Shown piece after piece: positions 7,577 through 16,593 of a stretch of DNA of 64,000 nt. The position numbers and the translations under genes are program-made. The DNA is from Microbacterium ureisolvens (lineage in GTDB: Bacteria > Actinomycetota > Actinomycetes > Actinomycetales > Microbacteriaceae), in NCBI RefSeq assembly GCF_019511645.1, contig NZ_JAEUAX010000005.1, positions 62,001 through 126,000 of the forward strand. The letters are read 5' to 3'. Position 1 is the stretch's first letter; each line of letters begins with the position of its first letter. The notes under the pieces were generated by a model. It was not told the origin of the DNA. It saw nothing but the letters and a program-made list of their open reading frames with translations, and searched no databases.

Positions 7577-8491
7577 TCAGAAGTGCCACGGGTAGGGCGA
7601 CCAGTCGGGGTCGCGCTTCTCGAGGAACGAGTCGCGGCCCTCGACCGCCTCGTCGGTGCCGTAGGCGAGGCGCGTCGCCTCGCCCGCGAACACCTGCTGG
7701 CCGACCAGGCCGTCGTCGACCGCGTTGAAGGCGAACTTGAGCATGCGGATCGCGGTGGGCGACTTGGTGAGGATCGTCCGGGCCATCGCCACGGCCTCGC
7801 GCTCGAGATCGGCGTGCGGCACGACCCGGTTCACCGCGCCCATCTCGTAGGCGCGCTCGGCGGAATACTCCTCGGCGAGGAAGAAGACCTCGCGCGCGAA
7901 CTTCTGCCCGATCTGCCGGGCGAAGTAGGCCGAGCCGTACCCGGCGTCGAACGAGCCGACGTCGGCGTCGGTCTGCTTGAATCGGCCGTGCTCGGCGGAG
8001 GCGATCGAGAGGTCGCACACGACGTGCAGCGAGTGGCCGCCGCCCGCGGCCCACCCGGGGATCACGGCGATCACGACCTTGGGCATGAACCGGATGAGCC
8101 GCTGCACCTCGAGGATGTGGAGGCGCCCGGCGCGTGCCTGAGCCTCGCCGGGGACGGCCGTCTCGTCCTCGGAGTACTTGTAGCCGTCGCGCCCGCGGAT
8201 GCGCTGGTCGCCCCCGGAGCAGAACGCCCAGCCGCCGTCCTTCGGGCTCGGCCCGTTGCCGGTGAGCAGCACCACGCCCACGCGCGGGTCCTGGCGGGCG
8301 ATGTCGAGGGCGCGGTGCAGCTCGTCGACGGTGTGGGGGCGGAAGGCGTTGCGCACCTCCGGCCGGTCGAACGCGACGCGGGCGATGCGGCCGTCCTCTG
8401 AGACATGAGCGGTGATGTCGGTGTAGCCGCCGTCCGGCTGGCCGGGGGCCGGGTGCCATTCGCTGTCGTCGAAAAGTTCCGAAACGCTCAC
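7577..8491 (-). CDS. menB: 1,4-dihydroxy-2-naphthoyl-CoA synthase
   Basis: 304 residues from a GTG at 8491. A crotonase-fold enzyme that closes the second ring of the naphthoquinone. Diagnostic features are RVAFDRPEVRNAFRPHTVDEL, the CSGGDQRIRG segment, the oxyanion-hole region VIPGWAAGGGHSLHVVCDLSIAS, the MenB-type GSFDAGYGSAYFARQIG, and the C-terminal DPDWSPYPWHF. TAGGCT ends 6 nt before the start, suggesting a leaderless message that continues into menE. Divergent from the lipoprotein gene at 8568. Confidence 0.95.
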   Translation of the reverse strand: MSVSELFDDSEWHPAPGQPDGGYTDITAHVSEDGRIARVAFDRPEVRNAFRPHTVDELHRALDIARQDPRVGVVLLTGNGPSPKDGGWAFCSGGDQRIRGRDGYKYSEDETAVPGEAQARAGRLHILEVQRLIRFMPKVVIAVIPGWAAGGGHSLHVVCDLSIASAEHGRFKQTDADVGSFDAGYGSAYFARQIGQKFAREVFFLAEEYSAERAYEMGAVNRVVPHADLEREAVAMARTILTKSPTAIRMLKFAFNAVDDGLVGQQVFAGEATRLAYGTDEAVEGRDSFLEKRDPDWSPYPWHF

Positions 8492-8567
8492 CCGGCCAGC
8501 CTACGGCGGCCTCCGCGCGGACGTCATGTGCAACCGGACACCCGGGGTCGGGGCCTAGCCTGGATCG

Positions 8568-9113
8568 GTGACTTCGACTCTTCGCGCCGTGGCGGCTGCC
8601 GCGGCATCCGCTGCCCTGCTGTTCGCCCTCGCCGCCTGTTCGTCCGACGCCCCGGCGGCGGCGCCCACGGCCTCTGAGACGCAGGCCGTCCAGGTCCTCG
8701 ACGAGGCGTGCGCGGACGACGCCGGCATCACGGTGGCCGTCGACGCGTCGGCCCTCGAAGAGGACAGCAAGGCGTGGTGCATCGAGACCGATGAGACCCT
8801 TGCCGCCGCGGACGCGCTGACCCTCGTGGGCGTCGAGACCGAGGGCAACGTCGAGTTCGGCGACGACGCCGTGTGCCGCGTCAACGGCGTGCCCGCCGAA
8901 GATGTCGCGATCCCGGCCGAGGACGGCTCGGACTACTTCGAGACGTGCGAGGCGATGTCTCCGGCGTTCGCGTACTGGTCGATGTGGGTCAAGCCGGCCG
9001 GCGGCGAGTGGGGCTACGCGCAGGAGGGCATCTCGACCCTGGAACTGCAGCCGGGCGAGTCGCTCGAGCTGCTCTTCACCCTGCACGGCGAGCCGGCAGC
9101 GCCGACATCCTGA
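8568..9113 (+). CDS. Secreted lipoprotein with DUF4430-like C-terminus
   Basis: 181 residues from a GTG at 8568. The signal peptide ends in the lipobox LAAC (Cys about 24), so the mature protein is probably anchored outside the membrane. The C-terminal part (ETCEAMSPAFAYWSMWVKP, EWGYAQEGISTLELQPGES) resembles DUF4430, the transcobalamin beta-domain-like family: aromatic YWS followed by a G-x-W-x-Y pattern and a turn before the last strand. Four cysteines outside the lipobox could form disulfides. The ECF transporter starts 2 nt downstream, so it may be a surface ligand-binding partner, perhaps for a corrinoid. The domain call is from memory of the pattern. Confidence 0.75.
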   Translation: MTSTLRAVAAAAASAALLFALAACSSDAPAAAPTASETQAVQVLDEACADDAGITVAVDASALEEDSKAWCIETDETLAAADALTLVGVETEGNVEFGDDAVCRVNGVPAEDVAIPAEDGSDYFETCEAMSPAFAYWSMWVKPAGGEWGYAQEGISTLELQPGESLELLFTLHGEPAAPTS

Positions 9114-9114
9114 C

Positions 9115-12042
9115 ATGACGTTCCGACCCGGTCCCCTGCGAGCCGCGGCGATCCTCGCCGCAGGGTTCGTGGCAGCCCGGGTCGCGTACCGCATCCTCTT
9201 CCACGGCGCCGACGGCGACGGCTTCGTCCTGCTGGATCTTCCGGCGGTGCGACTGCCGTCGCCGTTCGCGCATGTGGTCCTGCTGGGCCCCGTCACGACC
9301 GACGGACTGTGGGATGCCGCGGCCAGCGCCCTGCCGATCGCCCTGGCGATCCTGGCGTTCGGGGTCGTGAACGCCGTCGTCGACCTGCATCGGGTCTTCG
9401 CGCGAGCCTCGCGACGCGGCCCCCTTCGCGGCATCGCCCGAGCGCTCGCGATCGCCGCGGCCACTCTTCCCTCCCTCGCCGACGGCGCCCGCGCGGTGCG
9501 GTTCGCCCAGCGCCTCCGCGGCGAGCGCGGCGGGGCACGGATGCTGCTGCCCCTGCTCGAGCGCACGCTCGAGCGCGCCGGGGCGGTGGCCGCGGCGCTC
9601 GAGCTGCGCGGCTTCGCCGGGCGCGGACTCGACGGGGACTGCCAGGCGCCCGTCGAGGCCGAGAGGGTGGAGATCGGGTTCGGTGACGGCGGGGCGGGAC
9701 GAGGCATCCGTCTTCCCTCTTCGCTCGCGCTCGAGGCGGGCACGCTGACGCTCGTCGCAGGGTCGACCGGGTCGGGCAAGTCGACGCTGCTCCGCGCGAT
9801 CTCGGGGCTGCACACGCACACGGACGGCGGCGGGATCACCGGGTCGATGCGGGTCGTCGGGCACGAGCGCGCGGCGGTGCCCCCGCGCGACCTCGCGCAG
9901 CGCGTGGGCGTGGTGCTGCAGCATCCGCGCGACGCGTTCGCCACCGAGCGCGTGCGCGATGAGATCGGGCTCTCGCTCGAGCTGCGCGGCGTCGCGCCCG
10001 TGATCGCCGCCTCCCGCGTGGCCGAGATCGCGGAACGCGTCGGCGTGACGGCGCTGCTCGATCGCCCCACGCGGGGGCTGTCGGCGGGAGAGGCGACACT
10101 GGTGGCGATCGCTGCCGCGATCGTCGAGCACCCCATTCTGCTGCTGGTCGACGAGCCGCTCGCCGACCTCGACGCCGGCGCCCGCGTGCGGATCGCCGGG
10201 CTGCTCGACACTCTCGCGCACGAGGCCGGGATGTGCGTCGTGGTAGCGGAGCACCGCGTCGAGGCGCTCACCGGGGTCGCCGACACGGTGCTGCGGATCG
10301 ACGACGGCGTGGTGGGTGCCGTGGAGTCCCTGTCAGGTTCGGGGCGCATGGCGGACGTTCGGGGCGCGTCCCGTGCGCCCCGAACGTTCGGGACGCGCCC
10401 CGAACCGGCAGCAACCCGGGAGCGCGTGCTGCGCGCGCGCGGAGTCACCGTGCGCCACCGCGACACGGTGGCCGTGGCGGATGCCGACGTCGAGCTGTGG
10501 GCCGGCGAGATCGTCGCCCTCGTCGGACCCAACGGAGCCGGCAAGTCGAGCCTCCTCGGCGCGCTCGCGCTCCCCGGGCGTGGGATGGCGGTCGAGGCGA
10601 GCGGACGCGTGGCGCTGGTTCCGGATGCCTCGGACGACCTGTTCGTCTCCGACACCGTCGCGGCGGAGTGCCGCCGGGCGGATCGCCGGCCGGACCGCCG
10701 CGCGGACCGCCGGCCGGACCGCCGGGCGGATCGCCGCGACCCCGGCGCGGCGACGGGGACTGCGGTGCGGTTCGCCGGTTTCCTCGGGCTCGACCCCGAT
10801 TCCCCCGCGTTCGCGGCGCGGATGGCGCAGCACCCGCGCGACCTCTCCGCGGGTGAGCGGCGCTGCCTCGCGCTGGCAATCCAGCTCGCGGGCTCGCCGC
10901 GCGTTCTCATGGTGGACGAGCCGACACGCGGCCTCGATCCCGCCGCCCGCGACATGGTCTGGGCCGCGCTGACCTCGCTCGCCGCGTCCGGCACCGCCGT
11001 GCTGGTCGCCTCGCACGAGCCCGACTTCAGCGCGCGCGCCGACCGCACCCTGGCGATGCGGGCGGGAGTGCTGGCCGCGGCATCCGTCCCCCTCCCGAAT
11101 CGGGGTCTGTCCGCGCCGGCGACGAGGCGCGCCCCGTTCGCAACTCAGGATGAAAGGCGGGAACGTCGTCCCGCGGGTGCAGATGCTGCGAACAACCCTG
11201 AATTGCGAACAGGAGACACCGCTTCAGGCGATTCCCGCCTCCGCCTCGGCGGCCGTCTGCCGCTCCTCGCGCTCGCGGCCGCGAACCTCGTGGCGCTGGG
11301 GGCGTTCTGCTGGCCGCTCGTCGCGACGGCGGTGCCCGAGCAGGCATCCGCGGCCGTGCCGGTCGCGGCGCTGGCGCTCGTGCCGCTCGCCGCGCTCGTC
11401 GTCGTCGCGACGCTCGACGGCAGCGTCCGCTCAGCGCACATGCTCGCCCTCCTCGGCACGCTCGCCGCGATCGGCGCGGCGGTGCGCATCGCGGGCACCG
11501 GCGTCGGGGGCGTCGAGGCGGTGTTCATCCTGCTGATCCTCGCCGGCCGCGCGTACGGCGCGAGGTTCGGCATGCTCCTCGGCATGGCGACCATCGCCCT
11601 GTCCACCCTCATCACCGGCACGTTCGGCCCGTGGACCCCGTTCCAGATGTTCGCGTGCGCCTGGGTCGGCGCGATCGCAGGGGTCCTCCCCCGGCGCGCG
11701 ACGCGCGCCGGGGAGATCGCGATGCTCAGCGTCTATGGCGTCGTCGCCTCGTACGCGTTCGGCCTCCTGATGAACCTGTGGTTCTGGCCGTTCGCCGTCG
11801 GCTACGGAACCGGCATCTCGTACGACGGCGGCGCGTCGCTGGAGGTGAACCTGTCCAGCTTCCTGCTCTACTCCCTCGTCACCTCGACCCTCAGCTGGGA
11901 CACGCTCCGCGCGATCACCACGGTCATCGGACTTGTCGTGGTCGGTCGCCCGATCCTCGCGGCCCTGCGCCGCACCAAGCCGCTGGCGACACGCTCGCGC
12001 CCCGCGGGCGCGCGGCGAGAAAACGCCGCTGCCCTATCGTGA
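9115..12042 (+). CDS. Single-chain ECF-type ABC importer (T, A, A' and S-like parts fused)
   Basis: 975 residues. Residues 1-190 form an EcfT-like membrane part with LRGIARALAIAAATLPSL and the coupling motif AAALELRGFAG. ATPase 1 follows (about 195-405): Walker A GSTGSGKST near 217, Q-loop VVLQHPRDAF, signature LSAGEA, Walker B LLLVDEPLADLD, His VAEHR. ATPase 2 (about 440-660): GPNGAGKSS near 471, LSAGERRCLALAIQL, VLMVDEPTRGLD, ASHEPD. After a linker comes a roughly 250-residue, six-helix segment with FGPWTPFQMFACAWVGAIAGVLP, like ECF S-components of the CbrT type. ECF systems are normally three or four proteins. The substrate is inferred only (possibly cobalamin, given the lipoprotein upstream and metH downstream). 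Confidence 0.88.
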   Translation: MTFRPGPLRAAAILAAGFVAARVAYRILFHGADGDGFVLLDLPAVRLPSPFAHVVLLGPVTTDGLWDAAASALPIALAILAFGVVNAVVDLHRVFARASRRGPLRGIARALAIAAATLPSLADGARAVRFAQRLRGERGGARMLLPLLERTLERAGAVAAALELRGFAGRGLDGDCQAPVEAERVEIGFGDGGAGRGIRLPSSLALEAGTLTLVAGSTGSGKSTLLRAISGLHTHTDGGGITGSMRVVGHERAAVPPRDLAQRVGVVLQHPRDAFATERVRDEIGLSLELRGVAPVIAASRVAEIAERVGVTALLDRPTRGLSAGEATLVAIAAAIVEHPILLLVDEPLADLDAGARVRIAGLLDTLAHEAGMCVVVAEHRVEALTGVADTVLRIDDGVVGAVESLSGSGRMADVRGASRAPRTFGTRPEPAATRERVLRARGVTVRHRDTVAVADADVELWAGEIVALVGPNGAGKSSLLGALALPGRGMAVEASGRVALVPDASDDLFVSDTVAAECRRADRRPDRRADRRPDRRADRRDPGAATGTAVRFAGFLGLDPDSPAFAARMAQHPRDLSAGERRCLALAIQLAGSPRVLMVDEPTRGLDPAARDMVWAALTSLAASGTAVLVASHEPDFSARADRTLAMRAGVLAAASVPLPNRGLSAPATRRAPFATQDERRERRPAGADAANNPELRTGDTASGDSRLRLGGRLPLLALAAANLVALGAFCWPLVATAVPEQASAAVPVAALALVPLAALVVVATLDGSVRSAHMLALLGTLAAIGAAVRIAGTGVGGVEAVFILLILAGRAYGARFGMLLGMATIALSTLITGTFGPWTPFQMFACAWVGAIAGVLPRRATRAGEIAMLSVYGVVASYAFGLLMNLWFWPFAVGYGTGISYDGGASLEVNLSSFLLYSLVTSTLSWDTLRAITTVIGLVVVGRPILAALRRTKPLATRSRPAGARRENAAALS
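10336..10406. repeat. Nested palindromic element inside the ECF gene
   Basis: Two pairs of arms are nested: outer GGTTCGGGGCGC with GCGCCCCGAACC, inner GTTCGGGGCGC with GCGCCCCGAAC. The element is in frame and encodes about 24 residues of linker between the two ATPase halves (GSGRMADVRG, APRTFGTRPEP). A related element lies in non-coding DNA at 24957-25006, so this looks like a mobile REP-type sequence tolerated in a coding region. Confidence 0.75.
10672..10737. repeat. 12-bp coding repeat giving RR[A/P]D units
   Basis: Five consecutive 12-bp units of the type CGCCGG(G/C)CGGA(T/C) plus a final Arg-Arg encode RRADRRPDRRADRR-type repeats (residues 520-541) inside the helical subdomain of the second ATPase. 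Normal ABC ATPases have no such insert here. The purely arginine/acid composition suggests expansion by slippage. Confidence 0.8.
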
Positions 12043-12061
12043 AGGGCCCGTGCGGCATCCG

Positions 12062-15000
12062 TCAGACGGAGAAGTACTTCGCCTCGGGGTGGTGAAAGAC
12101 GAAGGCGTCCGTGGACTGCTCGGGGTGCAGCTGCAGCTCCTCGCTGAGCTCGACGCCCATGCGCTCGGGGCGGAGGAGCTCCACGACCTTGCGGCGGTCC
12201 TCCATGTCGGGGCACGCGGGGTAGCCGAGGGAGAAGCGGGCGCCGCGGTACTCGAGCTTGAACAGGCCAGCGGTGTCGGCGGGGTCCTCGTGCGAGAAGC
12301 CGAGCTCCGACCGGATGCGGGCGTGCCAGAACTCGGCGAGCGCCTCGGTCAGCTGCATCACCAGTCCGTTGAGCTCGTAGTAGTCGCGGTACTTGTCCTC
12401 GGCGAAGAGCTTGGCCGTCACCGAGTCGATGTTGGCACCCGCCGTCACGAGCTGCACCGGCATCACGTCGACCTGGCCCGACTCGCGCGCGCGTACGAAG
12501 TCGGCGAGGCAGAGGTGCCGGTCGCGCCGCTGGCGCGGGAAGTGGAAGCGCAGGCGGTCGCTGCCGAGCGTGCCGCCCGATCCGCCGTCGGGCGCGAGGA
12601 GGCCGGCGGCGCCCAGCGCCCCTGCGGGGTCGTCGCCGTGGTGCAGCACGACGACGTCGTTGCCCTCCGACACGACAGGGAAGAACCCGTACGCGACCGA
12701 GGCGTCGAGCATGCCCTCGGCGAGGATGCGGTCGAGCCAGTACCGCAGCCGCGGCCGACCCTCGGTCTCGACGAGCTGCTCGTACGTGGCACCGTCTTGG
12801 CCGCGGCCGGGCTTCAGACCCCACTGACCCATGAACGTCGCACGCTCGTCGAGGAACGCCGCGTAATCGTGCAGCGCGAGGCCGCGCACGATGCGGGTGC
12901 CCCAGAACGGCGGGGTGGGCACCGGATTGTCGGATGCGACGTCCGAGCGCGCGGGCATCGCCTCGGGCTCGGTCAGCGTGAGCTTGGAGCCGGCCGCGTG
13001 GCGGCGCTTCTTCAGCGCCGGCAGCCCGACGGATGCCGGGTCGGCGCCGCGCGCGATCTTGACGAGCGGCTCCATGAGCGCGAGCCCCTCGAACGCGTCG
13101 CGGGCGTAGCGCACCTCGCCGTCGAACAGCGAGGCGAGGTCGTCCTCGACGTACGCGCGCGTGAGCGCCGCGCCGCCGAGGATCACCGGCCACTTCTTGC
13201 CGAGCCCCCGCGAGGTGAGCTCCTCGAGGTTCTCCTTCATCACGACCGTCGACTTCACGAGCAGTCCCGACATGCCGATGACGTCGGCGTCGTGCTCCTC
13301 GGCCGCCGCGATGATGTCGGCGATCGGCTGCTTGATGCCGAGGTTGATGACGTCGTACCCGTTGTTGGTCAGGATGATGTCGACGAGGTTCTTGCCGATG
13401 TCGTGAACGTCGCCGCGGACCGTCGCGAGCACGATGCGGCCCTTGCCCGAGGCGTCCGACTTCTCCATGTGCGGTTCGAGAAGCGCCACGGCGTTCTTCA
13501 TGACCTCGGCCGACTGCAGCACGAACGGCAGCTGCATCTCACCGGCGCCGAAGCGCTCGCCGACCACCTTCATGCCCTCGAGCAGGTGGTCGTTGATGAT
13601 CTGCAGCGGGGAGAGCCCGCCCTCGCGAGCGAGGTCGAGGTCGGCCTCGAGGCCCTTGCCCTCGCCGTCGATGATGCGGCGCTCGAGCCGTTCGCCCACC
13701 GGCAGCGCGGCGAGCTCGGCGGCGCGCTGGTTGCGCAGAGCCGCGGTGTCGACGCCGGCGAAGAGGTCGAGCATCCGTGCCAGCGGGTCGTACGTGACAT
13801 TGCCGTCGGCGTCGTACTCGCGACGGTCCCACACCAGGTCGAGCGCGACCTTGCGCTGCTCCTCGGAGATGGACGCGAGCGGCACGATCTTGGCGGCGTC
13901 GATGATGCCGGAGGTCAAGCCCGCCTCGACCGCCTCGTGCAGGAACGCGGAGTTCAGCACGCTGCGGGCGGCCGGATTGAGGCCGAACGAGACGTTCGAG
14001 ACGCCGAGCGTCGTGTTGATGCCCGGGTACTTCGCCGTGATCCGGCGGATCGCCTCGATCGTCTCGATCGCGTCGCGGCGCGTCTCCTCCTGGCCGGTCG
14101 CGATCGGGAACGTCAGGCAGTCGACGATGATGTCGCTGACGCGCATCCCCCACTCGCCGACGAGCTCGTCGACGAGCCGCGACGCGATCTGCACCTTCCC
14201 GTCGGCGGTGCGGGCCTGGCCGTGCTCGTCGATCGTGAGCGCGACCACAGCGGTGCCGTGCTCCTTCACGAGCGGCATGATGCGGCCGAACCGCGACGTC
14301 GGTCCGTCGCCGTCCTCGTAGTTGACGGAGTTGACGACCGGCCGCCCGCCGATCAGCTCCAGCCCGGCGGCGATGACCGCGGGCTCGGTCGAGTCGACCA
14401 CGAGGGGCAGGGTCGACGCCGAGGCGAAGCGCGAGACGACCTCGCGGATGTCGGCGACACCGTCGCGGCCGACGTAGTCGATGCAGACGTCGAGGAGGTG
14501 CGCGCCCACCCGGATCTGGTCGCGCGCGATCTCGACGCAGTCGTCCCAGCGCTCCTCGAGCATCGCCTCGCGGAACGCCTTCGAGCCGTTCGCGTTGGTG
14601 CGCTCGCCGATCGCCAGGTACGAGGCATCCTGCTGGAACGACACGTGTTGGTACAGCGACGCCACGCCCGGGTCGAGCTCCGGGCGGCGCGCCTCGGCCC
14701 CGCCGACCGGGCGCAGGCGGTCGACCACCGCGGCGAGGTGCTCGGGCGTGGTGCCGCAGCATCCGCCGACGAGTCCGAGGCCGAACTCGCGCACGAACTG
14801 CTCGTGCGCCGTCGCGAGCTCCACGGGCGTGAGCGGGTAGTGCGCGCCGTTCGCGCCCAGTACGGGCAGACCGGCGTTGGGCATGCAGGCGATCGGCACC
14901 GTCGCGTGCTTCGACAGGTGCCGCAGGTGCTCGCTCATCTCGGTCGGGCCGGTGGCGCAGTTGAGGCCGATGGCGTCGACCCCGAGAGGCTCGATGGCCG

Positions 15001-15694
15001 TGAGCGCCGCGCCGATCTCCGACCCCATGAGCATGGTGCCGGTGGTCTCCACCGTCACCTCGACGAAGATCGGGAGACGGATGCCGCGGCTCACGATCGC
15101 CTGACGGCAGCCGTTGATGGCGGCCTTGGTCTGGAGGAGATCCTGGCTGGTCTCGACCAGGAACGCGTCGGCGCCGCCGTCGATGAGTCCCTCGGCCTGC
15201 AGCGCGAACGTCTGCTTGAGGTTGTCGTACGTGGTGTGCCCGAGGCTCGGGAGCTTGGTGCCCGGACCCATCGAACCGAGCACCCAGCGCACGCGGCCGT
15301 CCGCGGCCTCCGCGGCCTCGACCCGGTCGCGGGCGATCCGCGCGCCCGCCTGGGCGAGCTCGGCGATGCGATCGACGATGCCGTAGTCGTCGAGGTTGGA
15401 CCAGTTCGCGCCGAACGTGTTCGTCTCGACGGCGTCGACGCCCACCGCGAGGTACGCGTCGTGGATCTCCCCGACGACGTCCGGGCGGGAGACATTGAGG
15501 ATCTCGTTGCAGCCCTCGAGGCCCTGGAAGTCGCCGTCGATCGAGAGGTCGTAGCGCTGGAGCATCGTGCCCATTGCGCCGTCGGCGATCACGACCCGCT
15601 CGCGCACGCCGTCGAGCAGCAGCTGCGAGCGCTCGGGCCTGGGCACCCCGTCGATGTCGAGGGCGAACCGGGGTGCGGGCGGTGCTGCGGTCAC
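12062..15694 (-). CDS. metH: Cobalamin-dependent methionine synthase
   Basis: 1210 residues from a GTG at 15694. MetH transfers methyl from 5-methyltetrahydrofolate to homocysteine through bound cobalamin. All four modules are visible: the homocysteine domain (ADGAMGTMLQRYD, VETNTFGAN and the zinc site GGCCGTTPEH), the folate domain (IGERTNANGSKAFREAML), the B12 domain (VHDIGKNLVDIILTNNGYDVINLG, the D-x-H-x-x-G motif) and the SAM reactivation domain ending in PACPDMEDRRKV and HPEAKYFSV. Length matches the family. TAAAAT 7 nt before the GTG fits a leaderless start. Convergent with the ECF gene. No cobalamin riboswitch is visible upstream; the gap is only about 100 bp. Confidence 0.96.
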   Translation of the reverse strand: MTAAPPAPRFALDIDGVPRPERSQLLLDGVRERVVIADGAMGTMLQRYDLSIDGDFQGLEGCNEILNVSRPDVVGEIHDAYLAVGVDAVETNTFGANWSNLDDYGIVDRIAELAQAGARIARDRVEAAEAADGRVRWVLGSMGPGTKLPSLGHTTYDNLKQTFALQAEGLIDGGADAFLVETSQDLLQTKAAINGCRQAIVSRGIRLPIFVEVTVETTGTMLMGSEIGAALTAIEPLGVDAIGLNCATGPTEMSEHLRHLSKHATVPIACMPNAGLPVLGANGAHYPLTPVELATAHEQFVREFGLGLVGGCCGTTPEHLAAVVDRLRPVGGAEARRPELDPGVASLYQHVSFQQDASYLAIGERTNANGSKAFREAMLEERWDDCVEIARDQIRVGAHLLDVCIDYVGRDGVADIREVVSRFASASTLPLVVDSTEPAVIAAGLELIGGRPVVNSVNYEDGDGPTSRFGRIMPLVKEHGTAVVALTIDEHGQARTADGKVQIASRLVDELVGEWGMRVSDIIVDCLTFPIATGQEETRRDAIETIEAIRRITAKYPGINTTLGVSNVSFGLNPAARSVLNSAFLHEAVEAGLTSGIIDAAKIVPLASISEEQRKVALDLVWDRREYDADGNVTYDPLARMLDLFAGVDTAALRNQRAAELAALPVGERLERRIIDGEGKGLEADLDLAREGGLSPLQIINDHLLEGMKVVGERFGAGEMQLPFVLQSAEVMKNAVALLEPHMEKSDASGKGRIVLATVRGDVHDIGKNLVDIILTNNGYDVINLGIKQPIADIIAAAEEHDADVIGMSGLLVKSTVVMKENLEELTSRGLGKKWPVILGGAALTRAYVEDDLASLFDGEVRYARDAFEGLALMEPLVKIARGADPASVGLPALKKRRHAAGSKLTLTEPEAMPARSDVASDNPVPTPPFWGTRIVRGLALHDYAAFLDERATFMGQWGLKPGRGQDGATYEQLVETEGRPRLRYWLDRILAEGMLDASVAYGFFPVVSEGNDVVVLHHGDDPAGALGAAGLLAPDGGSGGTLGSDRLRFHFPRQRRDRHLCLADFVRARESGQVDVMPVQLVTAGANIDSVTAKLFAEDKYRDYYELNGLVMQLTEALAEFWHARIRSELGFSHEDPADTAGLFKLEYRGARFSLGYPACPDMEDRRKVVELLRPERMGVELSEELQLHPEQSTDAFVFHHPEAKYFSV

Positions 15695-15737
15695 CCCCGC
15701 GATTTTAGTCGCGGGCCTGTCTTGTGGTCCGGTTCGT

Positions 15738-15784
15738 GACGGATGCTGCCGCCCGGCGCAGTGCGCCGGGCGGCAGCATCCGTC
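15738..15784 (-). terminator. Long perfect hairpin terminator
   Basis: A perfect 22-bp inverted repeat (left arm starts GACGGATGCTGCC, right arm ends GGCAGCATCCGTC) with a 3-nt loop AGT. It lies 11 nt past the stop of the LLM oxidoreductase gene and upstream of the metH start. The arms contain the genome's recurring GGATGCTGC word. Confidence 0.85.
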
Positions 15785-15795
15785 AGAGAAAGGGG

Positions 15796-16593
15796 TCAGG
15801 CGTTCTTGGCGTCGCGCCACGCGAGCCAGCGGCGGATGAGGTCGTAATCCCAGTCGGGGCCCTGGAAGCCGAGGGTGAACAGGCGCACGCCGGCCTCGTA
15901 GAGCTCGTCGGCGACGGCCTCGTCGCGGCGCTGCAGCTCGTTCGAGATCACCAGGTCGGAGGTGTCGCGCTGTTCGCGCTCGGCCCACCGCTCGATGACG
16001 TCGAGCTTGTGGGGCAGGCCATCCGGACGCACGAAGCTGTGCCAGATGTCGGCGTGACGGGCGACCAGGCGCAGCGTCTTCTGCTCGCCCGAGCCGCCGA
16101 TCATCACCGGGATGTCGCGGGTCGGCGCCGGGTTGAGCTTCTGCCAGCGCGCCTCGATGCGCGGGAGCGCGGCGGCGAGGTCGTCGAGGCGGGAGCCGGC
16201 CGTGCCGAACTCGTACCCGTACTCCTCGTAGTCCCGCTCGAACCAGCCGGAGCCGGTCGCGAAGATGAAGCGGCCGACGCCGTCCTTCGCCGAGATGTGG
16301 TCGATGGTGCGGGCCATGTCGGCCTGCAGGTCGGGGTTGCGGTAGCTGTTGCAGTTGACCAGGGCACCGAACTCGACGCGCTCGGTCTGCTCCGCCCACG
16401 CGGCGAGCATCGTCCACGACTCGAAGTGGAGCCCGTCGGGGTCGCCCGACAGCGGGAAGAAGTGATCCCAGTTGAAGAGGATGTCGACGCCCATCTCCTC
16501 GAGGCGGAGGACGGCGTCGCGGAAGGCGGAGTAGGGGGCGTGCTGGGGCTGCAGCTGCACGCCGAAGCGCACGGGAGTATCGAGGAGGGGCAT
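15796..16593 (-). CDS. LLM class F420-dependent oxidoreductase
   Basis: 265 residues from the ATG at 16593; in-frame sequence upstream is low-complexity and was excluded. The luciferase-like TIM barrel is clear: RFGVQLQPQHAPYSAFRDAVLRLEEMGVDILFNWDHF, FGALVNCNSYRNPDLQADMARTIDHIS, GRFIFATGSGWFERDYEEYGYEFG and DIPVMIGGSGEQKTLRLVARHADIWH. Actinobacterial members usually use F420H2. Substrate unknown. It is a monocistronic unit ending in the hairpin at 15738-15784. Confidence 0.9.
   Translation of the reverse strand: MPLLDTPVRFGVQLQPQHAPYSAFRDAVLRLEEMGVDILFNWDHFFPLSGDPDGLHFESWTMLAAWAEQTERVEFGALVNCNSYRNPDLQADMARTIDHISAKDGVGRFIFATGSGWFERDYEEYGYEFGTAGSRLDDLAAALPRIEARWQKLNPAPTRDIPVMIGGSGEQKTLRLVARHADIWHSFVRPDGLPHKLDVIERWAEREQRDTSDLVISNELQRRDEAVADELYEAGVRLFTLGFQGPDWDYDLIRRWLAWRDAKNA

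Noticed and set aside
15695..15795. Cobalamin riboswitch upstream of metH
   Set aside because: Only about 100 bp lie before the GTG, most of it the 22-bp terminator hairpin of the neighbouring gene; no B12-box-like conserved element is present.
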